This document shows, one piece after another, positions 41,401 through 62,478 of a stretch of 64,000 nucleotides of DNA. This DNA is from Enoplolaimus lenunculus (lineage: Eukaryota > Nematoda > Enoplea > Enoplida > Thoracostomopsidae): assembly GCA_030248215.1 (NCBI GenBank), contig JASANG010003983.1, positions 26,415 through 90,414 of the forward strand. Reading direction: 5' to 3'. Made by a program: the position numbers and the translations under genes. The notes beneath the pieces are model-generated. The model was not told where the DNA came from. It was given only the letters and a program-made list of their open reading frames with translations, and ran no database searches. Numbering within the stretch: position 1 is the first letter of the stretch; the number at the start of each line of letters is the position of its first letter.

Positions 41401-42625
41401 TCTATAAAAGAGTAGGTTTCGATTCTAGATTACATTTTTTGCTTAGGCTTAGGCTTAGGAACTCATTTTTGCAACGCTTAGGCTTAGGCGTAGGATTGCG
41501 ATTAGTCTACCATTACGCCCTTCAAAGTAGCATTGGTTAATGCATGGATATAACATTGGCATTTGGCAACACAGCCTTCAATGAAACTTTTTTGAAGGCG
41601 TCAAGTGTTCGCTTCCTTGACTCTTTATTTAGCGGCGCAATAAAACCGGTCGACTATTAACACAGATTTCTTCACAAAGTTGTAAATTGCGGAAATTGTT
41701 CAAGTTTCCGCCACAACCTGAAATAAAATATCACGCCGTTCTACAACAAAAATGATTTACTAAACATTATATACACGCTATTTTAGTATAAGAATTTTTA
41801 GGGCTGCGCTATATATAATTGTTGCAGTGCGTCTTCCGGTGTCTGACCGATCTTGAGGTTGCCGCAAATTAAAAACAAATTCGTTTCTAACCTGGTATGC
41901 GAAGCCGTCGGTTATCCAACGGCAATTCGCGCGTGCTACTTTAAGGTGCCACACTACGCCTGATAATGTCGCATGGCACGCGATGACACCAGAAGCCATC
42001 AAAGTAGTTAAACCGTATAGTGCTAGTTTTAGACCACATCTTTGAAAAATTGTAAATTTATTAAATAGTCAAACAGCATCTGCACTGTATTAAGCAACGT
42101 TATGCTAAAGCCCTTCGATAAAATTATTGAACTTTTCGCTGAGCGAAATATGATTAAGTCCTAATATACTTCCTTCAATACAAAACTAGCAGAAGCAATG
42201 CAGATTACTCACAATCAAGTAACAGGTATTCAGTCTTTAATGTAGCACTAATCTTAGGATTCTTAATATATTGATAACAACAAAAATGGTAAAAGAGTAT
42301 ACTTGAGTTCCCATCTTACCTTATGTCTGTTAGCAGCAAAGTTTTACACAACCATGACCAACTCAGCATACTGCATGGTACAAAATAATTCAGAAAGACC
42401 CTGAGTATGTTTTATTGCATGCGTATGCAAGCGCAGCAACAACTTTTCAAGGCAAGCGAAAAGTTTTGTGGGGTGGCCGAACCGCCAGCCCTCCTCTGGC
42501 TTCAGACCCGACAACTGTACCTCCGTATCTAAACTGCCGACATGTACCAGTTTCACGATCGTAAGCATATCGCGGCTCGTAATCTGAACACGTTCCAGAG
42601 TCAACAGTTAAAGTACAAATTTCAG
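34..42625 (-). CDS. Large secreted Kunitz/antistasin/thyroglobulin-1 inhibitor, MLT-11-like, incomplete at both ends
   Basis: Multi-domain extracellular protein, about 1,670 codons here. Exons: 42521-42625, 41655-41717 (end uncertain), 33797-34183, 32398-32622, 31216-31302, 29487-29624, 28142-28292, 27492-27586, 26756-26864, 25633-25722, 23923-24029, 23210-23323, 22009-22077, 21394-21525, 18965-19123, 16685-17530, 14940-15917, 13045-13179, 11248-11388, 9409-9654, 7402-7479, 4438-4782, 560-606, 34-193. Order: Kunitz, divergent Kunitz, thyroglobulin-1, linker, lustrin-type, three Kunitz, ten antistasin-type repeats, Kunitz. Splice phases agree at every junction except 41655/34183, which needs a weak donor. 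The mix of Kunitz, thyroglobulin-1 and Cys-rich modules resembles nematode MLT-11, a secreted moulting protein with predicted protease-inhibitor domains. Orthology is inferred from layout alone. The signal peptide exon is unresolved, and the gene runs off the left edge. Confidence 0.9.
560..606 (-). CDS. Exon: start of Kunitz domain 6
   Basis: A 47-base exon reading RPVDQSRQAVCMQPV. It enters in phase 1 and leaves in phase 0 (GTATGT). It supplies the first Cys, and the next exon supplies the other five with correct spacing. Confidence 0.85.
1522..1732. repeat. 105-base tandem duplication
   Basis: Two apparently identical 105-base copies lie head to tail, the first starting at 1522 and the second at 1627, both beginning GTGCAAGTCTCGTGCAG and ending AAATACACTGTG. 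Their identity implies a recent event. Confidence 0.9.
2480..2767. mobile_element. MITE, TGATACAAG family, complete copy
   Basis: A 287-base element with imperfect inverted ends of about 45 bases: TGATACAAGTGTACGCAACT on the left, the complement of CTTGTATCA on the right, each followed by a CCGCATGGTA block. No coding capacity. Relatives: 8459-8697, 8743-9014, 11821-12056 and 53660-53760. Confidence 0.8.
4438..4782 (-). CDS. Exon: Pro/Thr-rich linker and antistasin-type repeat 10
   Basis: A Pro/Thr-rich stretch (PPRHTTTTLPPPVTTTPQW) precedes FCPKPCRIVAQSSNGCPACS and CPG, then a Pro/Arg-rich tail (SRPARPPEPPGARHN). Repeat 10 has the shortest first loop. Donor GTTAGT, phase 1. A frame on the same strand covering 4453-4644 is a shadow. 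Confidence 0.85.
5282..5579. mobile_element. MITE, AGCCCTATTCACACGTG family, complete copy
   Basis: 298 bases with inverted ends AGCCCTATTCACACGTG and CACGTGTGAATGGGGCT, followed inward by GCAAAAACTTGC and TTGCAGCTGCA motifs that are themselves palindromic. No coding capacity. Confidence 0.82.
7268..7366. mobile_element. AGCCCTATTCACACGTG family, fragment
   Basis: Shows the internal TTGCAAGTTGCAACTGCAA and GTTGTGAGTTCTCGCTG motifs without a clear left end. Confidence 0.45.
7402..7479 (-). CDS. Exon: short linker
   Basis: Reads SSHQRQNVPNTTRFAPAATP then QTQLAS, no Cys. Phase 1 at both ends (GTTAGT donor), so it can be used or skipped without a frame change. Confidence 0.55.
8459..8697. mobile_element. 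MITE, TGATACAAG family, second copy
   Basis: Begins ATACAAGAGTGTGCCACTC and ends GTTGCATACTCTTGTTG, with the same GC-rich subterminal block (GGCGTTGCGTTTTTG) as 2480-2767. The 65-residue frame inside it is part of the repeat, not a gene. Confidence 0.75.
8743..9014. mobile_element. MITE, TGATACAAG family, partial copy
   Basis: Starts GCAAGAGTATGCAACTCTTT and continues through the family's CCGCACGGTAC and TAGAGGGGGTCGCTG blocks. No clear right inverted end. It lies 45 bases from the previous copy. Confidence 0.65.
9409..9654 (-). CDS. Exon: antistasin-type repeat 9 with Thr-rich tail
   Basis: Reads TCPALVCPSECRIVAALQSQ then CNTCQCG, followed by a Thr/Ala-rich stretch (STTTTIATTVATTQLATRAT), a likely O-glycosylated spacer. 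Donor GTAAGG, phase 1. Confidence 0.85.
10024..10187. mobile_element. Short TIR element (TGGTGCCAGGGTCGGAGCAG)
   Basis: About 164 bases. The left end TGGTGCCAGGGTCGGAGCAG is inverted at the right as CTGTCTGCTCCGGCACTAG. A related end occurs at about 44450-44515 (GCTGGAGCAGACAGGGTTGA). Confidence 0.6.
11248..11388 (-). CDS. Exon: antistasin-type repeat 8
   Basis: Reads QVCPPLLCPAPCTIVQKRPE then SCYTCECD. Three possible donors (after 11248, at GTAGTT and at GTGATA) are all in phase 1, so the 3' edge is uncertain by up to about 35 bases. The furthest is given. Confidence 0.82.
11821..12056. mobile_element. MITE, TGATACAAG family, degraded copy
   Basis: Ends resemble the family (ACAAGAGTATGTAACTGGG and TTTGCATACTCTT), with a diverged middle. 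Confidence 0.5.
13045..13179 (-). CDS. Exon: antistasin-type repeat 7
   Basis: Ser/Thr-rich start, then LCPNIDGCAIECIQFPLEED and GCLTCDC. The second loop is shortened. Donor GTCAGT, phase 1. Confidence 0.85.
13355..13440. repeat. TTAGGC-like degenerate repeat
   Basis: Diverged CCTAAGC and AAGCCTAA units (CCTAATCCTAAGCCAAAGCC), the complement of the nematode telomere hexamer TTAGGC. Confidence 0.55.
14434..14547. repeat. (TAAA)n and (TA)n microsatellite
   Basis: About 16 TAAA units with one TAAACA interruption, passing into TATACA repeats. Confidence 0.95.
14940..15917 (-). CDS. Exon: antistasin-type repeats 4, 5 and 6
   Basis: The largest exon, 978 bases. Three six-Cys motifs: CPPIDCSFMHRSC...CQVCACP, CPKVNCRLMNARC...CEICSCP and CPAVSCDERMC...CQTCACR. 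They are separated by linkers of about 70 and 120 residues. The second linker is Lys/Gln-rich and partly helical-looking (NIVALKKKLALIRAKK), ending in GKRRR just before repeat 6. Donor GTAAGC, phase 1; reading through it meets a stop after three codons. Confidence 0.9.
16685..17530 (-). CDS. Exon: long low-complexity region with antistasin-type repeat 3
   Basis: An 846-base exon. About 220 residues rich in Ser, Ala, Gln, Glu and Arg, without Cys and probably disordered, precede CEPIDCASLSVTCIEITRAD and GCPTCACP. A run of nine Gln, broken once by Arg near its start, lies at about 17218-17248. The end is basic (RGRGSARRTERK). Donor GTAAGT, phase 1. Confidence 0.9.
18411..18935. repeat. Three-copy tandem repeat, about 160-180 bases per unit
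   Basis: Three head-to-tail copies start at about 18411, 18591 and 18753, each with TTTCATGATTTGT, CAACTAACAGCTA and TTTCGTAGAT. It ends about 30 bases from antistasin exon 18965-19123, inside the preceding intron in the plus-strand sense. Confidence 0.85.
18965..19123 (-). CDS. Exon: antistasin-type repeat 2
   Basis: Reads ICPGKLDCKSLIDPVCEEIT then KADGCVTCGCP, followed by a His-containing tail. Phase 1 at both ends with donor GTAAGG; the alternative donor six bases on would break the phase. Confidence 0.88.
20398..20565. repeat. Dispersed element with TTAGGC-like core
   Basis: The core TTTTTAGGCTTAGGCTTAG is flanked by GATGGGTCTCTAAAAGACTA and ACTAACATTGG. Both flanks recur around the core at 41385-41545, so the flanks and hexamers move as one family. 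Confidence 0.65.
21394..21525 (-). CDS. Exon: antistasin-type repeat 1
   Basis: Reads GCIPVNCTTLHPSCIQITRS then DGCQTCACPSG, a compact six-Cys antistasin motif. Antistasins are serine-protease inhibitors first known from leeches. Donor GTAAGT, phase 1 at both ends. Confidence 0.9.
21655..21790. repeat. Dispersed element with TTAGGC-like core
   Basis: Minus-strand version: GAGCCTAAGACTGAGCCTAA and TAAGCCTAAGCGTAAG, with GGGCCGTAACGGTAG at one side. Confidence 0.55.
22009..22077 (-). CDS. Exon: second half of Kunitz domain 5
   Basis: Reads GCEGNGNNFPSKASCETRC followed by TGVL. Completes spacing 8-15-7-12-3. Donor GTAAGT, phase 1. Confidence 0.9.
22100..22545. repeat. Dispersed repeat with GCGGATCCAGA end and internal duplications
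   Basis: Begins CTAGCGGATCCAGAGGGG. It contains repeated AAGGTCCGTACCTTACAA, AAGGTCGCTACCTTACAA and AAGGTCCCTATCTTACAA blocks and ends near CCAGCCCGCCCCGTCAG. A related copy lies at 24565-24700. No coding capacity. Confidence 0.65.
23210..23323 (-). CDS. Exon: first half of Kunitz domain 5
   Basis: Reads TVEDLCQMSKDPGPCLRSFE then RWYYDIDAKKCIKFFYGG. P1 is Leu, compatible with chymotrypsin- or elastase-like targets. It splits at YGG in phase 1, exactly as in domain 1. Confidence 0.92.
23923..24029 (-). CDS. Exon: second half of Kunitz domain 4
   Basis: Reads YYDIEVDECKSFMYSGCQGN then GNNFPTMQDCEQKC, completing canonical Cys spacing. YGG is replaced by YSG. Donor GTACAT, phase 1. Confidence 0.9.
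24565..24700. repeat. Second copy of the AAGGTCCCTAC repeat family
   Basis: GGCGGAGGGCGTACGCCC, AAGGTCCCTACTTTACGA and GCCAGCCCGCCCCTC match 22100-22545 in order. This explains part of a 150-codon plus-strand open frame at 24244-24696, which is not called as a gene. Confidence 0.6.
24832..25531. mobile_element. AGCCCTATTCACACGTG family, long or composite copy
   Basis: Ends AATCCTATTCACACGTTCAC and TTGCACGTGTGAATAGGGCT enclose about 700 bases. A near-terminal motif recurs near 25145-25180, so this may be two abutting copies. It ends about 100 bases before Kunitz exon 25633-25722. Confidence 0.65.
25633..25722 (-). CDS. Exon: first half of Kunitz domain 4
   Basis: Reads PNQRRRPVPSSNVCAMNLDP then GPCSGTFDRW. 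P1 is Ser. The intron follows the DRW, phase 2, a position different from domains 1, 3 and 6. Confidence 0.88.
26756..26864 (-). CDS. Exon: Ser/Thr- and Arg-rich linker
   Basis: Reads DSDAKPRRGSRFTTF, then QDSSSSRTTFAVTQFTKP, no Cys. Phase 1 in and phase 2 out (donor GTACGT), and both match the neighbouring exons. Lower certainty, because only phase and splice signals identify it. Confidence 0.6.
27492..27586 (-). CDS. Exon: second half of Kunitz domain 3
   Basis: Reads YFFYGGCEGNSNNFDSLEKC and RRTC, closing a canonical 8-15-7-12-3 Kunitz domain. The donor GTGAAT after 27492 is inferred from phase. The open frame runs on for about 35 codons if the intron is retained. Confidence 0.88.
28142..28292 (-). 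CDS. Exon: linker and first half of Kunitz domain 3
   Basis: A Pro-rich linker precedes CNLPKDRGGCDRYQLRFYYN and TESGRCK. The P1 position is Asp, very unusual for an active inhibitor. The split falls inside the Lys codon, phase 2, just after the third Cys. Confidence 0.9.
28758..29010. mobile_element. Palindromic MITE rich in ACTCAGAATGAGT
   Basis: About 253 bases with ends ACTGTAAATTTTAGTGAGTT and CAACTCATTGGAATTTACAG as inverted repeats. The inside has at least four ACTCAGAATGAGT-like palindromes. Confidence 0.75.
29487..29624 (-). CDS. Exon: lustrin-type Cys-rich domain
   Basis: Six Cys in the order DMCGIGNAL, FRCDEGACPYGFKC, and SIAVCC. This C-G, C-P-x-G-x-x-C, C-C arrangement fits the lustrin cysteine-rich module common in nematode Kunitz proteins. 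Phase 1 at both ends. The 151-base tandem array begins only 37 bases upstream of its acceptor. Confidence 0.75.
29661..30550. repeat. 151-base satellite-like tandem array
   Basis: Six units start at about 29661, 29811, 29962, 30113, 30264 and 30415. Each starts AGTAAAACCGAAAGCGGG and carries CTGTTGTCAGAACCAG and GTGTTTCTGTGTTTTTATAG. The central units are nearly identical; the outer ones have diverged and the last is shortened. It lies in the intron upstream of the lustrin-type exon. Confidence 0.93.
30947..31122. repeat. GACAA/TTGTCG inverted-repeat fragment
   Basis: Left AATTTGCCGCCCGATAACTT; right blocks GGGCGACAAATTATCG and GCGACGAGTTGTCGAGCGAC. Related to 34197-34398. The ends are poorly defined. 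Confidence 0.4.
31216..31302 (-). CDS. Exon: short linker
   Basis: Reads TNESKPEMIGVALPVSLRGD then KGNDEKEH, with no Cys. Phase 1 at both ends. Its acceptor lies in the first copy of a 69-base tandem triplication (31301-31507). Confidence 0.7.
31301..31507. repeat. 69-base triplication that includes a splice acceptor
   Basis: Three copies start at 31301, 31370 and 31439, each starting AACTAAAAAG and ending AATCGCGAT. The first ten bases are the complement of CTTTTTAGTT, the acceptor of exon 31216-31302 plus its first two coding bases, so each copy carries an acceptor. Confidence 0.93.
32200..32350. repeat. Dispersed element with TTAGGC-like core beside the thyroglobulin-1 exon
   Basis: The flank AAAGTTCAGGGACGGAACGT and the core TTAGGTTTAGGTTTCTTACG match the element at 39193-39370. 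It ends about 50 bases from the donor of exon 32398-32622. Confidence 0.6.
32398..32622 (-). CDS. Exon: thyroglobulin type-1 domain
   Basis: Carries the diagnostic GEFSPLQCQ, CWCVNAEGKEIP and a final PSC, with the leading CEKQRYRSQLSGS. Thyroglobulin-1 domains often inhibit cysteine proteases. The donor GTGAGT at 32397 gives the phase-1 end required by the next exon; the earlier GTAAAA after CDR would not. Confidence 0.92.
33797..34183 (-). CDS. Exon: divergent Kunitz domain 2 with basic tail
   Basis: A complete six-Cys Kunitz-like module in one exon: DPCKRQSFRPKC, later SECISYPFGHCKGDP and YKSECELHC. Spacing is 8-23-7-15-3, so the second and fourth loops are 8 and 3 residues longer than usual and the YGG motif has become FGH. 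About 60 very basic residues follow (HSKRRKIKRIRPKKQ, GKLRRRTS). Donor GTAAGA, phase 1. A shadow reading frame crosses the acceptor. Confidence 0.8.
34197..34398. mobile_element. Short inverted-repeat element beside Kunitz 2
   Basis: Left TTTGTCGCCCGACAACTAGT, right inverted AACAAGTGGTCGGGTGAAG, with a TTAGGC-like core between them (GCTTAGGTTTAGGCTTCAG). It starts about 15 bases from the acceptor of exon 33797-34183. Confidence 0.45.
37164..37416. mobile_element. MITE, AGCCCTATTCACACGTG family, copy
   Basis: 253 bases with ends AGCCCCATTCGCACGTGCAA and GCACACATGAATAGAGCT, and internal TTGCAGCTGCAAG motifs. Confidence 0.78.
39193..39370. repeat. Dispersed element with the longest TTAGGC-like core
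   Basis: The core at 39258-39350 contains TAGGCTTAGGCTTAGGAATA and ATGCTTAGGCTTAGG. The flanks AGGAGCGGAACG and CTGTTCGCCCCTGCTC form an approximate inverted pair (GGGGCGGAAC), so this looks like a short mobile element whose inside is telomere-like. Confidence 0.65.
41385..41545. repeat. Dispersed element with TTAGGC-like core
   Basis: GCTTAGGCTTAGGCTTAGGA followed by ACGCTTAGGCTTAGGCG, with the flank GGTGGGTCTATAAAAGAG. It lies about 110 bases beyond the end of Kunitz exon 41655-41717. Confidence 0.65.
41655..41717 (-). CDS. Exon: second half of Kunitz domain 1
   Basis: Reads GCGGNLNNFRNLQLCEEICV and completes the 8-15-7-12-3 Kunitz Cys spacing. The frame stops a few codons later. The phase-1 donor needed to join the next known exon is the weak GTCGAC at 41654; the better-looking GTTAAT at 41661 leaves phase 0. 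A small exon may therefore be missing between here and 34183. Confidence 0.75.
42521..42625 (-). CDS. Exon: first half of Kunitz domain 1
   Basis: Reads EICTLTVDSGTCSDYEPRYA and then YDRETGTCRQFRYGG, with Cys spacing 8 and 15 as in BPTI. The exon breaks at YGG, phase 1, before the fourth Cys. The residue after the second Cys (P1 position) is Ser. Confidence 0.9.
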
Positions 42626-42907
42626 CTGAAAACATTCAATTGGATTAAACTTGAAGATCTTTGAACATAAATTACGCTGGACAAACAGTAAAAAATTCCC
42701 AGTCTAGTGGAATGCTAAAATTAAGATTATGGTATATTGTTGCGATCTAAATTTATTACGAATAGGTGGAACCTTGACCAAGGAAAGACAAAGTTACCTG
42801 CCGTTGTGTTAGTGTTTTAGTAGACGGAGATTCATGCCATTAAATTGAACAAGAAAACAAATGTGAGGTAAAAAACAACAGTGTTTAACATTAGCAATTT
42901 TTTTCAC

Positions 42908-42950
42908 GAAAATGCATTAGTAAGAAAAGACAAGATATATAAACATCCAT
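42908..42950 (-). CDS. Candidate first exon with a signal-like peptide
   Basis: ATG at 42950 reads MDVYISCLFLLMHF and meets a GTGAAA donor in phase 1, matching the Kunitz-1 exon 282 bases downstream. The short hydrophobic core could be a signal peptide, but it lacks a basic n-region and the donor is ordinary. It competes with the candidate at 45280-45409. Confidence 0.22.
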
Positions 42951-43044
42951 AGAATATAGAAACTAAACAATTATTAATTAGAAATACAAAAGAAAACTTA
43001 AATAGATTATGGTTTCTTAGGTAGAAATTAGAAAACATTGGCTT

Positions 43045-43793
43045 GGTTTCTGAAACCCTACTTAAGTATCTCTTGGTACTTATGTACGTGCAAAAGCAGG
43101 GTTCCAACAGGAACTAATTTTGTCCGAACAGAAACAGGAACAAGAATTGTATTTTTATGCAGGAACCGGAACAGGAACCGGAATTTGGAATAATTTTCAT
43201 CACCGAAATACCGTTGGACTTTTTACAAAACTTGCCAAGAAATGACTAAAGAGAATTTTCAGTTATTTCATCAGAAAGTTTTGCGGAAACACATCAGGAA
43301 CAATTTTTATTAACAAAATTGTACTAGGTACAAAAACACTAATTTTGACATAAAAATTTTTTAAAGACAAAGTTTCCAATTAAACTATTATAAATAATTT
43401 GCCACAAAACCGAAAAAATTCCGGTTCCTGCATGCAGGAACAGGAACAGGAGTTGAATTTTTGCAGGTAGTCCGGCCAGAACAGGAATTCCGGTTGACCC
43501 TGGTGCTAAGTAATTATTTAATAACCATTTTGTCGCTTTTAAAAGCGTGCTTAAGTTAAGTAAATACTTAAGCCGCTGACTAAATGTGATACATTACAAA
43601 TTGACCGTTCAGATATACAAACACTAGTCCAACTGAAATTGCAGATTCGTGGTGCTTCATTAATATAAACCAAAACTATTACTTTTTTGTTATGACTATG
43701 GCTCACATTTCGCGTTTACTCGAAAAGTTAATTATTTACTTATATAAGTCGGCGACTTAAGTAATTACTTAGTAAGACTTCAGAAACCCTGCC
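43045..43793. mobile_element. Outer TIR element with another element nested inside
   Basis: Left GGTTTCTGAAACCCTACTTA and right CTTAGTAAGACTTCAGAAAC are approximate inverted repeats. The interior is interrupted by the element at 43095-43506. Confidence 0.5.
43095..43506. mobile_element. Inner TIR element with AGGAAC repeats
   Basis: Left GCAGGGTTCCAACAGGAACT, right CCGGTTGACCCTGGTGC. Near both ends lie clusters of CAGGAAC and GGAACCGGAAC. About 410 bases, no coding capacity. Confidence 0.6.
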
Positions 43794-45279
43794 ATTGTGT
43801 AAAAGTTGAAGAATAGTTTTTACCATTTGAGTTATTACACTCAAAATGAGAAGCCAAAACTTACAAAATAATAAAAACTTTTTCATTAAGGTATATTTAG
43901 TAAAACTGTATGCTATAAATCAATCTAATAACGCATTGATAAATTGTTATTCTCATATTGCAAAATACTAAGAAAAGAAACAAGACTGTTAATTGCCAAT
44001 TGTACGTTCATAACTGAATATATCTAATAACAATAGTAGTAAATAGCCATTCGGCTCTTGCATTACTTCCTTCGTATATACGCTTATGCTTCAGCTTAGG
44101 AAAATGGCTACTTTATCTTTAGCTTAAGCGTTCATTGCATTGTTTTTATCGCACTTCATTTTTGTTTCACGTTGCACTGAAGTCGTTAGCTTATCAAACC
44201 ACGGATCGCGAATAAAAATGACATGCGGCGCAGTACGTTGTTTACACGCAGCCACGCGTCATTAATTAAGACCGTTTGCAAAATGCCTTAATGCGGACTC
44301 TGGACAAAATATAACTCGAGTAACAGATTTTATCTGAAAATATTCAGAAATATGAATCTGAAATTTTTTAGATTTTAGAAGCCTGAAATATAATAGTTTT
44401 CATAACGATTAAAGCAAACCTTTTTAAAAAATATGTCTCATAAACATGTCCAGTGCTGGAGCAGACAGGGTTGACCCCACCAAGTAGACCGAGCCTACGC
44501 TCGTGTTTGATAGCAACTAGGCACCTCATATTTTAGGTAAATCTTTTACAATTTGCATATGCTCCAACCAGTGGAGACAGCACACGGCACACCTCGCTTA
44601 AAAAATTTTTCTATTACTTATCTTCTTTATCAATATTTCGTTTCATGTGTTATCTTATCTTAGTAAATATCTTATCTTGAATAAAATTGTAAGCCAGCGA
44701 GTGTTGCGAGCGAGAAAATTTGCTGGCGTTTAGCAGCCTAGAGGTTAATAGAAAACCTTAGTGCCTAAGGCTAATTAAAAATTGCGGAAAGGTCTAGGAT
44801 AGTGTCAAACTTCCGAGCGAACAGCCAGACGTCAAAACTTCGGCGTTTTTGTTTCATCCGGTTAGGGTGGGGGCCCTTTAGGGATGTCGCCTCCCAAATC
44901 TTCGGAATGGGTCGGCTACTCCGGCCCTGGCGTTTGACATATAACACTGATCGATATCGATGTAAGTTAATGTTTTTGAAAAATTGCAATTCGATTATTC
45001 ACATACACTTGTAAGAACATAAACGGTGCAATTTGTTTACATACATAAGAATTAGAAAATTTAGTCTTGAATAAAAAGACAAATATTTCTTGAAAAAGGT
45101 CAAAAACAAGTGAAATTTTTTGCTAAAAAAACTAAAAATAAAACACTAAAGCGATGAAAATTAAAAAAATTCCACATTCAAGGAACGTTAAAGCGAGTCA
45201 CCTTTACGTTAGCAGCAAATTTTGTAATGCAACGCTTTCGCATTGTAAAGCAAAAAATTCACAATATATAGATATATAC

Positions 45280-45409
45280 GGCAGGTAGTTCTACTCTCAC
45301 AACTCGAGGTGCAGTCAAATATGCGTTTTCGTGCATCACAAACGCAATTCCTGTTTCTAGTGGCGTTGCTTACTATTCCACTATACGAATTGCATTGTTT
45401 GTAAATCTG
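45280..45409 (-). CDS. Candidate upstream exon, VWC-like Cys pattern
   Basis: Between an acceptor (CTTGCAG) and a donor (GTATAT) an open frame reads QCNSYSGIVSNATRNRNCVC, then DARKRIFDCTSSC and a last Cys. The C-x-C, C-x3-C, C pattern recalls the tail of a von Willebrand C module. It leaves in phase 1, as the first Kunitz exon needs. It lies only 0.3 kb after the Lon stop and no exon feeding it was found. Weak candidate. Confidence 0.3.
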
Positions 45410-45662
45410 CTGCAAGTTTGCTTATTGCTTTTGCAGCATTGTCTTCAGCGCACAGCTGAGGCATATTGGAACTCAATCAAGTTGGAGCTGGGGCGGTATT
45501 TCAACATACGCATCAATCTTCTAACACACGACTTGTGGTCACTCCACAAAAGCCATAGATAATTTGATTAAGTAATGACGATTGATCACGGGAGGAATTT
45601 TGTGAAAGTTACTCGAAAAAATTAGGGGACTAAAACCGTAATAACCGCTCGATCAAAAGAGT

Positions 45663-45668
45663 TTTATT
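45663..45668 (-). promoter_or_regulatory. Polyadenylation signal of the Lon gene
   Basis: AATAAA on the minus strand, 35 bases after the Lon stop codon, which is the right position for a short 3' UTR. Confidence 0.7.
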
Positions 45669-45702
45669 GATACTAACAACACGTAAAATAATCAGTTATT
45701 TA

Positions 45703-62437
<16,735 letters not shown>

Positions 62438-62462
62438 TGTGTTAATATTTTAGTTCTTAGAT

Positions 62463-62478
62463 TCTGCAAAAAATTCTT
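62463..62478 (-). promoter_or_regulatory. 3' splice acceptor just upstream of the Lon ATG
   Basis: A T-rich tract ending in TTTTTTGCAG sits 26 bases before the Lon start codon on the minus strand. It could be the acceptor of a 5' UTR intron or a spliced-leader trans-splicing site of the nematode kind. Only the sequence match supports it. Confidence 0.4.

Larger units (their letters stand above)
34184..41654. other. Large intron of the inhibitor gene
   Basis: About 7.5 kb between Kunitz domains 1 and 2, the longest interval. It holds a TIR element at 37164-37416, TTAGGC-like cores near 34280, 36190, 37650-37780 and 39258-39350, and a short inverted-repeat element at 34197-34398. No convincing exon was found, but the junction across it is the one with a poor donor, so a small exon may be hidden here. 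Confidence 0.6.
42626..45662. other. Stretch between the Lon 3' end and the first Kunitz exon
   Basis: Apart from the nested elements at 43045-43793, a fragment near 44450-44515 and the two weak exon candidates, nothing recognisable. The opposing frames at 44771-45014 are not supported by any motif or splice context. Confidence 0.5.

Noticed and set aside
42795-42840. A possible exon ending in CGGCAG before GTAACT upstream of Kunitz 1
   Set aside because: In the phase needed to join 42625 it contains a stop, and in the open phase it cannot join.
43040-43107. A longer hydrophobic frame on the minus strand as signal peptide
   Set aside because: Its frame reaches a stop without a donor in the phase needed by the Kunitz exon.
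44771-45014. Overlapping frames of about 70 codons on both strands
   Set aside because: Open on both strands by chance, with no motif, splice context or start signal.
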